Shown: positions 10,858-22,700 of the stretch, piece by piece
Position numbering within the stretch: the first letter of the stretch is position 1
Layout of the letters: each line of letters starts with the position of its first letter
NCBI RefSeq assembly: GCF_022581195.2
Contig: NC_061459.1
Coordinates: 10,044,001 to 10,108,000 of the forward strand
Direction: 5' to 3'
From: Helicoverpa zea
Lineage: Eukaryota; Arthropoda; Insecta; Lepidoptera; Noctuidae
DNA length: 64,000 nt
Translations under genes and position numbers: made by a program
Notes under the pieces: model-generated
Told to the model about the DNA's origin: nothing
The model's input: only the letters and a program-made list of their open reading frames with translations
The model's database searches: none

Positions 10858-12449
10858 CTATCTCTTATTCTCTATTGTCTTTTCGTAGTGGCTCACCTGT
10901 ACCTCTTCAGAATCGTTGTCACAGTCTTCAATCAGGTTGCCCTCGTCGTCAAATTCAAGGTCATACTTCGTGTAGACGTACGACTCGTATTCCTTTAAGA
11001 AGGTAAATTAAGATTTTTATACTTATTACAGTAGTTAAAGTACAAAAGTTCCCCAAAAGACTGGGTTCGAACGAGGTGTTCAAGTCAAATCATTACTTAA
11101 TAAGGCGCGTACGCACGTACGAACACGAACATAGCGAACACAAACACCAGACCCGAACATTTGGTTCGTACGTATGGACGGCATATTCGAGCACGAACGC
11201 AAACCTAGTTCGAGTCGAGTTCGCGAACAACAGTCGTGAACTCTATCTTAGTAGCCATGACGGCGCCGTTGGAAGTGGTCGATTGTGAAGTTATTAAAGC
11301 GCTTCGAACACCGTCCATACAGAACACACTACAAGGATCGCCGCGAACATGTTTGACGAACAGAGTGTTCGATGTTCGATAGTGGTACGCACGTGCGAAC
11401 CAAGTTGTTGCATATCATGTAACGCAACAAATTTGTTCGTACGTGCGTACGCGGCTATACACATGTAGGCACAACACACATAACAAAACTTACCCTAAGA
11501 TATCTAGCCCTATCTATCCCCGCTAAACGCCCGTACTTGGCCTTAGTTTTAAATTCGGCTTCTTTCCATAGCTTATCTATCTCTTTATCCAATTCCTCCT
11601 CAGGGTAGTTTGGGTTTTTCTCCTTCAATTTCAAACGCTCTTCTTTGGCAAAGAAATCGTACGCTGACCTGAAAATGTAGTTTGGACTAATTGGTGTAGA
11701 TATAGATACCAATAAAGACGAAACTATTGATGATCAATCAAGATAATCAGGTAGATGTTCCTAATACCCAATGTGTACAGTCCACGTACATTGACCTTAC
11801 TGCCATACCGCTGACAACGCAAATCGACAAGTTCACCTGTCGCGACTACATTTCTATATACTTAGTGTGCAACTTACCAACACGTTGAACAGACATACAT
11901 GTAGAAATCACCAACCTTTTACAGTGTACGATACTAGTAAATGAACAAATTGGGTTACTACTTGAAGTGTTTTACATGATGGACACACTCACTAACTAAC
12001 ACGCAACAATTATAGTGTACAGTGCAGGAACTAAACTGTCCCGTACACAACGATTGCCAAAAAATACCATCAGTAGGGATAGGGACCTACGTTTGACTTG
12101 AGCCTTCTTTATGATTTCTTACGTATACCATATACCTAAGCCCGTCTTTACTATACAATTGCTCTGGGTGTTATGGGTACTTTGATCTAAATAGGGACAC
12201 AACAACCCGTTTTTAACCCACTTCATCGAATTACGGAAAATATCGGTCAGAAACCAGAAGCTGAAGAAATAAGCAAAAGGATTTTGCGACTTACAGCGCT
12301 TTCTCCGGAAAGTACATATTTCTCTTTCGCATTTCCTTCTCACGCCGTTCTTCGTCCTCCAAATCGACCACATATGGTCTATGCAGGTCGACCCAGTCAT
12401 CTTGCTCAGCCATCGAGTCTGAAATCTGTCTATCTTCCCTGGACACTGA
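10858..12449 (-). CDS. Diverged HMG-box protein, copy 1 of the Dsp1-derived cassette
   Basis: Three exons on the minus strand: 12449-12295, 11668-11494 (175 nt), 10992-10858 (stop TAG). From the internal ATG at 12413 (MAEQDDWVDLHRPY) it encodes 142 residues. From the acceptor at 12450 (ccccac-ag type) there are 12 more in-frame codons. The first exon is highly charged (DLEDEERREKEMRKR). The box is recognisable but divergent: it starts SAYDFFAKEERLKLKEK instead of SAFFWF, has NPNYPEEELDKEIDKLWKEA, and has lost the usual IAKELG motif. The tail is acidic (DLEFDDEGNLIEDCDNDSEE), like an HMGB acidic tail. Intron phases 2 and 0 and exon length equal Dsp1. A CAG|GTGAGC sequence inside the last exon (near 10894-10899) could be a further donor. 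It appears intact and fast-evolving. Confidence 0.75.
11104..11454. mobile_element. Palindromic-ended element, about 350 bp, in intron 2 of HMG copy 1
   Basis: Terminal inverted repeats share CGCGTACGCACGTACGAACA (left near 11105-11125, reverse complement near 11432-11453). The interior repeats CGAAC/GTTCG motifs many times. No coding capacity is supported. It is a MITE-like insertion; the family was not identified. Confidence 0.7.
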
Positions 12450-12534
12450 CTGTGGGTGTATTTAATTTACTGAGTTAATTATTGATTAGGGTAATTAGTG
12501 ATTTAGTCTCCAAATGTTGTTAAAAATCTCGTAA

Positions 12535-12600
12535 CGCAAACATTTGGAAGAATAATATCTACCAGGAGCTGGTACTAAATATTCTTCCAAATATCAGGGA
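12535..12600. repeat. Small imperfect stem-loop
   Basis: ATTTGGAAGAATA is followed after about 25 bases by its inverted partner TATTCTTCCAAAT. It is immediately left of the dispersed repeat at 12622 and may be part of a transposon end. Confidence 0.4.
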
Positions 12601-12621
12601 AAGGTCTGCAGCAAAATCAAA

Positions 12622-12925
12622 AACCGGCCAAGTGCGAGTCGGACTCGCGCACGAAGGGTTCCGTACCATTATTTATAACACGGACAAAAAAATCACGTTT
12701 AGTTTGTATGGGAGCCCCCAGAATGTTGATTTAATTCTAGTTTTTAGTATTTGTTGCATGTGCGGCAACAAAAATACATCATCTGTGAAAATTTCAGCTC
12801 TAACTATCACGGTATAAGATACAGCCTGGTGACAGACGAACGGACGGATGGACGGACGGACGGACGGACAGAGGAGCGAAAATAATACCTAGGGCCCGTT
12901 TTACCCTTTGGATACGGAACCCTAA
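12622..12925. repeat. Dispersed lepidopteran repeat (SINE/MITE-like)
   Basis: Begins AACCGGCCAAGTGCGAGTCG, continues with a GAAGGGTTCCGTACCATTAT block, carries a (GGAC)n run near 12840-12870, and ends with AGGGCCCGTTTTACCC and GGAACCCTAAAAA. I recognise this arrangement as a common interspersed repeat in moth and butterfly genomes. It lies between Dsp1 and HMG copy 1. Confidence 0.6.
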
Positions 12926-13627
12926 AAAGTTCCGAAACTTTGTACAAGCAGTTTTACAATTGGCCCCAAAATAGGAAAACCCGAATAACAAGTAAGTATA
13001 CCCATGGCTAAAAATAGTTAGGTAAATAACTCTTCTATTAGTTGAATGAACACGTTTCATATAGATAAAATAAATAACATAGGTAAGTACTTACGGAATA
13101 ACTTTCCGTGACTGTCGCTGAAAGGAGACCGAACGAAACTAATGATAATACAAATACAAGCCACAACCCAACATGTCTGAACCAGTCAGCCGATAGAGGT
13201 GTTTTGCTGTGTGTTTCATTCACTTCTACACATAAACAATATGTTACAAACTTCACTTCATTCGTGGATTTTTGTTGGGCGCTTCCAAGACGATCAATTA
13301 AATTGCGCAATATTACGCAATGTGCAAACAAAATTTACCATAGACAGAGTCAATATTGAAGTTAGGGCAATGAATTTTGGGGACTAAATATTTTATTGCA
13401 CAATGTTATTGTAGATACCTATATCTACAAAAAGTCTATTTCGAGTGCGTATATATTATCATAATTATCGTAGATAAGGCCATATTCACATGATAAATTC
13501 AACTTCATTGTATTACTTTGACCGTCTGGCGCGAACATTTAAATGAGACTTAACAAATTGCGTCTCAATTTTACAATTGATTTCTGACACTTACGCGATA
13601 AAATTCAATGGATAAAATTCGTATAAG

Positions 13628-13690
13628 TCATCATCATCCTCCGAGCCTTTTTCCCAACTATGTTGGGGTCGGCTTCCAGTCTCGTATAAG
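13628..13690. repeat. Fragment of a common lepidopteran dispersed repeat
   Basis: The block with CATCATCCTCCGAGCC and CAACTATGTTGGGGTCGGCT is a frequently seen interspersed fragment in Lepidoptera. Only the first 60 or so bases are present, and no coding capacity remains. Confidence 0.5.
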
Positions 13691-13799
13691 TAGTTTTATT
13701 TAAGTATACAATTGCCAAAACCGGTGTTTCATTTTTACATTTAACTTATTAACCTTCATTCGAACTGCAACAGGAACTTGCTACACGTGACCAAGCACA

Positions 13800-14115
13800 A
13801 GTAAGTCAGTGATAGGTACATAAGGGAGTATATGGAAAGAGTACCTTCATCTGGAAGAACATATAGGGTGTCTCAATAAGAGTGGGAAGTACATAAAAAA
13901 GTATCAACATAAAGGAGTACATAGGGGTAGATCACAGTGGAGTATATAAGGGAGAACATAGGTAGTGTACCTACATAAGGAAGTTTATAGAAGGGAGGAT
14001 CACAGGAGCGGGTAGCGAGTATGAGGGAGTACATAGGAGATTACATACGGCAGCACATAAGGAAGTATATAAGGGAGTTGAAAGGGATAGTATATTAAGG
14101 ATTACTTAAGGCAGT
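13800..14115. repeat. Degenerate purine-rich minisatellite
   Basis: About 20 loose repeats of a unit close to GGGAGTACATAAG (12-15 bp), such as AAGGGAGTATATGG, GGAGTACATAGGGG, GGAGTATATAAGGG, GAGTACATAGGAG and GGAAGTATATAAGGG. The plus strand is strongly purine-biased. The units differ in length and sequence, indicating an old or fast-decaying array. Confidence 0.65.
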
Positions 14116-15551
14116 AGATATACATGTTACATGTCGGAATTACAATTATTCGCTCTCAGCCAAATCCACATACATTATGGCAACACTTGCTGTAACATTT
14201 CAGGTATTCTTGATGTCAGTAACTTTTATGTACTTAAAGGTATTCTACTGGCATCTAGATAGAAATTAAAAATATGGGCAGGGTTTTTGAAAAAGGACAA
14301 ATAAATTAAACATCAATTTTTGTGTAAAAGATTCACTATATTGTTTTGTACAGTGAGCATTTATCAATTTCAAAACAATATTGCCCCTATTACACTAAGA
14401 ACGACTTAAAATATTTTCTCGTTTTCCTTTCCACTAACTTTAATACGACACGGTTCTAATTTCGTGGAATTGCTTAAATAATTGCTTAATCGTGAAAGAT
14501 AAAACCAACTTTCCAAAATAAAAACAGTCAAATGATTTTTTTTTAACAAGTACAGTAAGCAAAGGTAGGATATTCTAGCATTTATTCTATAGACGGTAAT
14601 GGAACCTAGATGTCCTACGAATTTAAGTACTATCACGGTTTGCAGTCCTTTTTATGTACACAAATACATTACGCTTTTACGACGTAAAAGTTAAAACAAT
14701 AGACGACTACAGGGCGACTAAACAATTTCATTTTAACACAAGAATTCATAATTCTTTACAGTTGTATTTCATTATGTCTGTCATTAAATCAAATATTCGA
14801 ATTTCTGATAGTATTTTAAATTTAAACAAGGTCACATTACTTAAACAATAAAAAAATATTAATAACATAAAATAATCTAAGGTCAATAAAGGAATATAAT
14901 TTATTAACTATACATTTTCTCATCACGAATAACAAAATCTCACTCACTCTCGCGTTTCGAACTTACACCTAAATTTACTAACTTGAAATACTATCCACTT
15001 AATTTTATTTTCTTTCGATGGACTTTTTAACCTATACTTTGTTCCATACATTAACTATTGCTGTTACGATGATTCAAATTATAAGGCCCCTTCAACCCGA
15101 CCTTTGAGACAATACACAGGTTGCTTTACCTGCTCACGCCGTCCGCGGTTCCCGAAGAATCCGCTTCACGATCGCTCCTACAATAAGAATATTCGACAAC
15201 AAAAACAATGTCGAAACGGAAAACTAAAGATAGTCTAACAACAACAAAATTATACTTATAATTTCAAAGTTCACTCCAACAAGCCATCGTAAACTTCCCA
15301 AATGGAAATAAAGACACGAAATCCTCCACGTGGACACAAAAATAAAATTAAGCATTAACTATCGAATAGCTGTACAAATGACCAGTCGTTGTATAAAAAT
15401 ATTGGAGTATATAATATAAAAATTGTAGGCAAAAAGTTAGGGGTCGACTGTAGGAAGGTTAACTTTAAAATGTGTGCACAAGGGACAGTGGATGTTGTCT
15501 GTCTCTTGGCTGTGCACGCGGCCAGGAGCACACGGCTGGAAGTCGGCGACT

Positions 15552-18500
15552 TCACTTGTACTCCTCTTCGGCGTCGAAGTCGCCGTCCTCGTCGACTTCG
15601 TTGACGATCACGGCTTGCGGCTGCTGCGTTAGCGCCAGAGGGCCCTTCTTGTATGCTGTCATTTCCTTTAAATTAAATGATTTGTATTTTTAGTACTTAT
15701 TAAAAAGTTTTCAAAATATATTGTCATGAAAGTGTAATTTAAATAATCAAGTGTTAAAAATAATTAAATGTTTAATGTATACAAGTGCTTCAGCAGAACA
15801 AGCTACCTACTAAGTGAACATTTAAAAGGCATCTCCATGGTAAAAAATGTGTTAAAAAAGACTATTCAAGACTTTGTCTACCTTGCCAAGTTCAAACTCC
15901 TCCTCCTTTGTAATATCGATATTACTAAATTAATTACACAAGTACAAACTTTTGTACTTAGGTGACCATGACCTTGAAAACATGCTTATGTCAAGGTTAC
16001 AACGGTCGAGTTTAATCGCTTAACTATATAAGTACTACATTGAACGGTCGTCTAATAAACTGTCATAATCAATACATTGTTACGATATATTGTGATTGCT
16101 GAACTTCAAATCATTTTTTTTGTCAACTTTGTTAAAAAGGTCTTTTACAAAATGTATAGTTTAAAATACATAATTTAAGCTCCAAAAAAAACTTGCATTC
16201 TGAAAACTTTTTCATTCTCAATAGCCAAGGGCCATATCGGAAAAAGGAATGATTCGCACCTGCCACCCCATCCCTATCTAATAAAAAAACCCTACCGCTC
16301 TTTGTTAGAAAGAATGCGTGATTTGGAATCTGTATTACGTTTATCACAATCCACATAGAAGTTATGAATATAATAAAGGAGACATTTTCCACAAATGGAA
16401 CAACTGCCAGCTAAATGTTTGTTTGAGGATGTGTAAAAAAATCTTGACCACAAATAAGTTTAACATTACAAAATCGAATCAAAAAATCATCATTTTTGGG
16501 GAGGTCTAGAAAAGAATATCAAAAAAGAATCTTTATTTCTAAGTCTCCTTTTCTTCTTGCAGTAATTGGTAAGTAATTCATATGAAAGGGTTATATCAAC
16601 CAATGGGTTCAAAAGTACTGCTTACAATAACTCGTTCATAATTTGTTTCTTTTTAGAAGAAATAATAATGTAATTTTAAACTCACTCTGTCATATCTCGC
16701 CTTGTCTTGTTCTGATAGGCTCTCGTATTTAGACTTGGTTTCAGGGTCGGCTGCTGCCCAACGCCTGCCGAGTTCCTTAGCGATGTCACCCATAGTATAC
16801 TCTGGGTTATTGGCCTTCACCTTCGAACGCTCGTCGTTGCAGAACCAGAAGAATGCTGACCTGTAAATGCAGGTTTATTTTTAGAATCAGAAAACCTCTG
16901 GTAGTTTCGCTTTATATATAACCCACTTCCCAAAAAGAAGGAGTTTCTTAATTCGGATATTTGTAATTTCAGATAAGTGTTCTAATAAGAAAAAAAATCC
17001 ATATTGGAAATTCACACTTTCGGACACATACAAAGTAAAAGGAACATAAAAGCATTGATAAAGAGAGGTGTATAATATTCCCTTACGTTCAAACACGTAC
17101 AAAGTAAAACAAAACAAAAGCATCGATGAAAATAAGTTTATTTACATATTTCTTTATGCTTAAAGAAATTGGTGAACTTGCACAAAAAGTTCAAATGTGG
17201 TCTAAACTCCCAAGCTAGCTCACAACATAACAAACTTTTAATGTGAGTTTCAAGTAAGATCGAAAAAATCCAGTGAACAAAAAGCCTTTCAAGGTCAAAG
17301 GTCAAAAACTCAGAGTGTAAGGGTTGTTGTGTAAAGGTTGAGTTTTACCTCTTCTATATTGACTATTTTGACTGATAATGAAACAGTGTTACTGTGACCC
17401 AAAGCAACAAAAGGGACATCATTACATTAAGTTAAAGAAAAACTCATGACCATAAACTCACAGCGATCGCTTCGGCGCGTTGGGGTCCTTCATCTGTTGC
17501 CGCTTGCGCCCGCGCACCTTGATGTCTTTAGGCGGCACGTAACTCTGCATCTCTAAGTCGAACCTCCTCTTATCTTGTTCAGCCATCTCGTGGAAACGCT
17601 GCTTTTCCTTCTCCGACATCGTCTGTGGGGTTGCCGTGGGAAAAATAATAATTTAATCATAATGTAAGTAGGTATATGTGTAGCGGTCAAGAAACCTGTT
17701 TGGGACTTGTGTTCTTAATTACATAAACAATTTGTGATGTCCAACTATTGCTAACATACAAGGTAGTTGAATGAATTTGAAAAGAAAACTCCTAAAGAAA
17801 ACCGAAGTCAGACCTTGCTAGTTACTATGTGGTGTTTCTAAATGCAATGTACTATATTCAGTAAGAGAATTTGCCGAGAAGTTTTAAAGGAGTCCAGTTG
17901 GCTTTAAGTTCCTACGACCCAGTAAATAAAACAAAAAAAAGTACACAAGCCGGTGCGTGAACCGTTTTCGTACAGAACGTAATTTATCGCTATCTTGGCG
18001 AGTTTCCCGCCAACTGTAACAGGTGCGCGCTTCGATTGCATGTCAATGGGAACCTTCTCAAATAAGGTGGAGTATTTTATGTAACAAGATATTTTATTTT
18101 GTGTTTTGTCTCCTAGAAGAGAAAGAAGGCGAGGAGAAATAAATTGGGTGTGATAAACTGCCTAATTTAGAACGAAAAATACAGAATATATTGAAATATT
18201 AAAGTTATAGTTCGGCCATTCAGAGAATGCGTTCCTGACACGTCGCGATTGAACTGACGACGTAACTTTGCAATGGCGTTGCAGTTACGATAAAAATATT
18301 TTTGCTGGTTGTTTACCGTTTTAACAATTGAGGAGCATTAAAACAACATTATTATATCAATAATCAATGAATGTTATTACGTCGTCAGTTCAATCGCGAC
18401 GTGTCAGGAACGCATTCTCTGAATGGCCGAACTATAGTAGCCAATAACTTTTAACTCTCGAGACTGTTATCGTCAAATAAATCTTGAGTTCAAAGATAAC

Positions 18501-19679
18501 ATAGATGTTATCTGAAATCAAATCAACTGAGCCGCAATTGTCCAAACCATAATGTTTAATTTACAAGTGCAAGTGATTTCAGTTATTTATGTATATTTGG
18601 CACTCAATATACTAATATTGTGCCAATTTTGACTGTCCAATACAATATAGACTGTTGATCAGAAATGTGAAAAAGGAAAAATTAAGAACTTACTTTTTTG
18701 GCAAGAAACAGGAAACATGAACCAAGATTATTTTTCTCTGAATTTAAATATAAATATAAACAATAAAAAATCTACAGTCAAGCTAGAAAACTTTTAGAAA
18801 ACTCTCATTTTTAAACATCTATCATCTATTATTTTTTCTTAAAAATTACTTTACTTTAGTGACTCCAAAAAAAATCCTAATTTAATATACATATTTACAC
18901 AAAATCAACTTACATTCCACCTCTCAGCGCACTTCTTGGAGAATGTAGCAAACACAACATTTTCATCCGGGTGCTTCTTCCTGTGTTCTTCACGGCACGT
19001 TTGTAGGAAGAACGCATATGCAGTCATACGCCCCCTTGGCTTGTTGTACGCCCTTGCTCTAGGCATCTTCTGTTTGACGGTAGCTTGAGCCTGAGCTATT
19101 AATGCCTGCTGTTGGGCTTGGTGCTGCAGTTCCTGGACATTGAAATACAAATTCAAAGTAAAAATATATTTTTTTAACTTTAAATAGGCCTATAAAAGCT
19201 GTGTTTTCAAGGAGTTAAAAGGAGAACACAGAAGATCCAGAAAGAACCCCAGACACTCTTTTCTTTCTCATTAGTTTCATTATAAGGTTTCTTTACTTTT
19301 ATGTATTTAGAAAATGTAACGTTCTGGTAACAATTTGACAATATAGAAAATGTAAAAAAGAGAATAGAAATACACAATAGAATAAATCAATGCTGGATAT
19401 TTTTATTTACATATTATAGAACTCAAAAGTTAAGGAATCTGATCTTTAAAATGTGCCAAACGTAAAGGTTTCATGTATTACCTGTAATGTAGCAGACTGC
19501 CGTTGTAAAGCAGCTTGAATTTGTTGCTGTTGCACAGCTTGCAACTGTTCATGCAGAGTCTGTTGCTGTTGCTGCAGAGTTTGAGCAACCTGTTGTTGCA
19601 GAGCTGCCTGAGCCTGCACAATGGCTTGAGCCTGTGCAGGGCTTACTTGCAGAGTCTGTTGGAGACTCTGCTGCAGAGC

Positions 19680-19715
<36 letters not shown>

Positions 19716-19725
19716 CTGTTGTTGC

Positions 19726-19760
<35 letters not shown>

Positions 19761-22700
19761 TTGCTGCTGCTGTTGTTGCTGTTGCTGTTGCTGATGTTGT
19801 TGCTGATGCTGCTGTAACATTTGCTGCAAAGTCTCCTGCTGACTTTGCTGCTGTTGCTGCAAAGTCTGTTGCAATGTACGGTTGTGTTGCTGAATAGCTT
19901 GTTGCAAATTTTGCTGTTGTTGCAATTGCTGTTGCAGTTGATTCTGCTGTTGCTGTTGGATAGCCTGGTTTTGCTCCTGCTGTACTTGCTGCAAAGTCTG
20001 GTGGTTCTGTTGTATACCATTGGCCTGCTGATTGTTTTGTTCAGAATCAGGACTTGACTGACTTTGTGGCTGTAACAATAGATAAAAAAGCTATTTATCT
20101 GTACTAATACTGAAAAGCTGAAGGATTTGTGTTAAGACTAGGTTTTTATCCATGTGCGAGGGGAATTTCTATGCGGCACGGATAAAACTGCTGGCGAAAG
20201 CTAGTTTTGAAAGGAAATTGATTCAAACTTAGGAGTTAATCTTTTCCTGCAGATTTCTGTGGACTTGCATTTCCTGAAATATTGATTCCTTTAAAAAAGA
20301 CTGAGCTTAAAATGAAAACACTGAACCATATTTATTGTAAAGGATAACTGTAAAATATTGTCCATATAGGTTTTTGTTTTGTTATCCGTTAACTTAGAAC
20401 AGGCCACTAGTAGTATGTAGGCCGTTACGTTACAGTAGGCCTAGTGGAACTTCTACTAGGCCAAAAAAAGTTACCAACATATCAAATTTTAGTCATGACC
20501 AAAACTTGGCTAGGAAATGTGTATCAATTTATATGCCTTATATTAGATCATATATGTTTTCTTGCTTAGAATCATTTAAAATCCTAAAAGACCTGAAATG
20601 TGCCAATTTATGGCATAAGGTTAAACAAAGTATGTATAACTGGAGATGTATAGATTTTTATTAACATTATTTAAAAAAATAGCACCGTAGATTATGCCTG
20701 CAACATTTTCTGCTCCCAAAAGGAACTATGTTCCGTTTCGAGATCTAACTTCGAATTACCACCTATCTCCATTAAAAATCAGTCAGAGTGTAGCAAAGGA
20801 TGTGCACAGAACTCAGGACTCAGGAAAATTCTTACAAATGGCCAGTTTGAATAGAATGACCAAAAAATACTGAAATCTGTTATAACATGAGAGCGTTTCA
20901 AAAAAACCCTTGCCTTTTTGTAGAGCACTAGTAGTGATAACAGACTAAAATGTCCATACCTAGAAAATTGAATAGTATTTTTATAAAAAAAAAAACACTC
21001 AAACTACATTAAAACCATCTGCTTTTTGAGAAGTCGGTTAAAATACCATTTGTAGGCACCAGAATAGAATTTTATTGATGATTTGTGTCTCAAACTGAAT
21101 TCCAATTTGCCACTATACTACAAGCTAATGTTAACATTTAAAATTACCGCAAATATTAAATCTATTTCACAGTGCCGTGGTCTGCAAACTTTTACGCTCC
21201 CATGATCAAAAAATCGAGAATTTATCAATTTACTCTTTTTTAGATTAGGATGTCGCCGAGATGTCGCCTAAAAATTGACACTGACAAAATTGAAGATGCG
21301 ACATTTGACATTAATGTTTTTTTTTTAATCAAAGAGGCTTTATTTGTACGGAGTATTTATACATCCATGGTTTTACTATATAGTAGACTAGCTTCCGCCA
21401 GCGGCTTCGCCCGCGTGGTGTGTTGATAAAAAGTAGCCTATGTGTTAATCACCTATCTACGTTCCGAATTTCAATCAAATCGGTCCAGCCGTTTTTGCGT
21501 GATTGAATAACAAACATACATCCATACATTCTCACAAACTTTCACATTTATAATATAAGTAAGATTTTAAAAGTTAATTAGTTCTAAGTTCTGGTTCTTT
21601 TGGAAATACATAGGCGTTGGGGAGGCCTATGTTCATAATTATTTTTGATACCAATAAGTAGGAAATGATTCTAATAATTTGACACTCAATGGCTTCCAAA
21701 ATCAACTAGCGAAAAGAGCGTTATCTGAAAACTACAGATGTGCAATAATGTTTTGACACATTTTTGCTAAGAATGAAGAAACATGATCACCGAATATTAT
21801 GGTTGTTTATTGCTTCTATGTTAACAGTTATCAAACCCGAAGTATATAAGGGTACATTCATGATCGATCCATAAATCAAGCACCCTTGAATAGTAAGGAA
21901 GTGGCAGCCCTTTTTCTTTCACTGTCAATGTCACCATATCTGACCAATATTTGTTTAGATTCGATTTTCAAAAATAACGCCTTGGATTGAATGATTTAGA
22001 AATGAATGAATGAATAAAATTTTAAGTTGTAGTGGAACCTGGCCATCTGGGTATTTCTTAAAACCCTGGTTAAAATGCATCAATTCTTGTAAAATCGTAA
22101 TTAATTACTCATATGCTGTAAAATAGTGTAAAAATGTAGTGAATAGATGTTGTCAATGAATTTTATCCATGTTTTTGTTTCGTGATAAGATGCAATTCAA
22201 GTATAAAGTTTTAAATGGCTATTCATAGCTGTTGAATTAGATTATAATCCTTAGTAATGTTTCGGTTTTTGTTTTAATATAATTAAGATAGGAGAGAGGC
22301 CTATGTCCAGCAGTGGACTGCGATAGGCTGATGATGATGATGATAATTAAGATATTAAAAGCGGTAAGTAAGATCTTTCTTCATAATGTCGAACACATTT
22401 TGTCTACCAAAATAATATCAATGTACCTATTTCATTCATATCGTGGACAAAAAAAAATTGTTTTTATTTCATTTGTTAATGTTATTTATGGATGTTTTTT
22501 ACGTCATTAATATTATTTTCAGTAATCAATTGGCACATATGGTCATTTACTGAAAATTTAAAATGATCAGTACAATCGGCAAAAAATTAACGATTCTTGT
22601 GGACAAATCTTACCTAAAAAGATTTTATTATGTTTTCTTGATATTATTGTGAAATAAAAATGTGTCAATTTTAACATACGGAAACAAATAAATGTGTCGT

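Larger units (their letters stand above)
12450..15551. other. Spacer between Dsp1 stop codon and HMG copy 1
   Basis: About 3.1 kb with no supported coding exon. It holds the Dsp1 3' UTR on its right side (minus-strand AATAAA signals, for example opposite 14897), a degenerate minisatellite (13800-14115), a short dispersed-repeat fragment (13628-13690) and the repeat at 12622-12925. If the HMG copies are alternative Dsp1 ends, this would be part of a long intron. Confidence 0.6.

Noticed and set aside
12119..12400. 93-codon minus-strand ORF over HMG copy 1 exon 1
   Set aside because: A different frame of the same strand (MAEQD...) fits the Dsp1 exon-4 alignment, splice sites and phase.
19515..20057. 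Plus-strand poly-leucine and poly-valine/alanine ORFs
   Set aside because: They are the antisense and frame-shifted shadows of the Dsp1 CAA/CAG repeat, which has flanking exons and homology on the minus strand.
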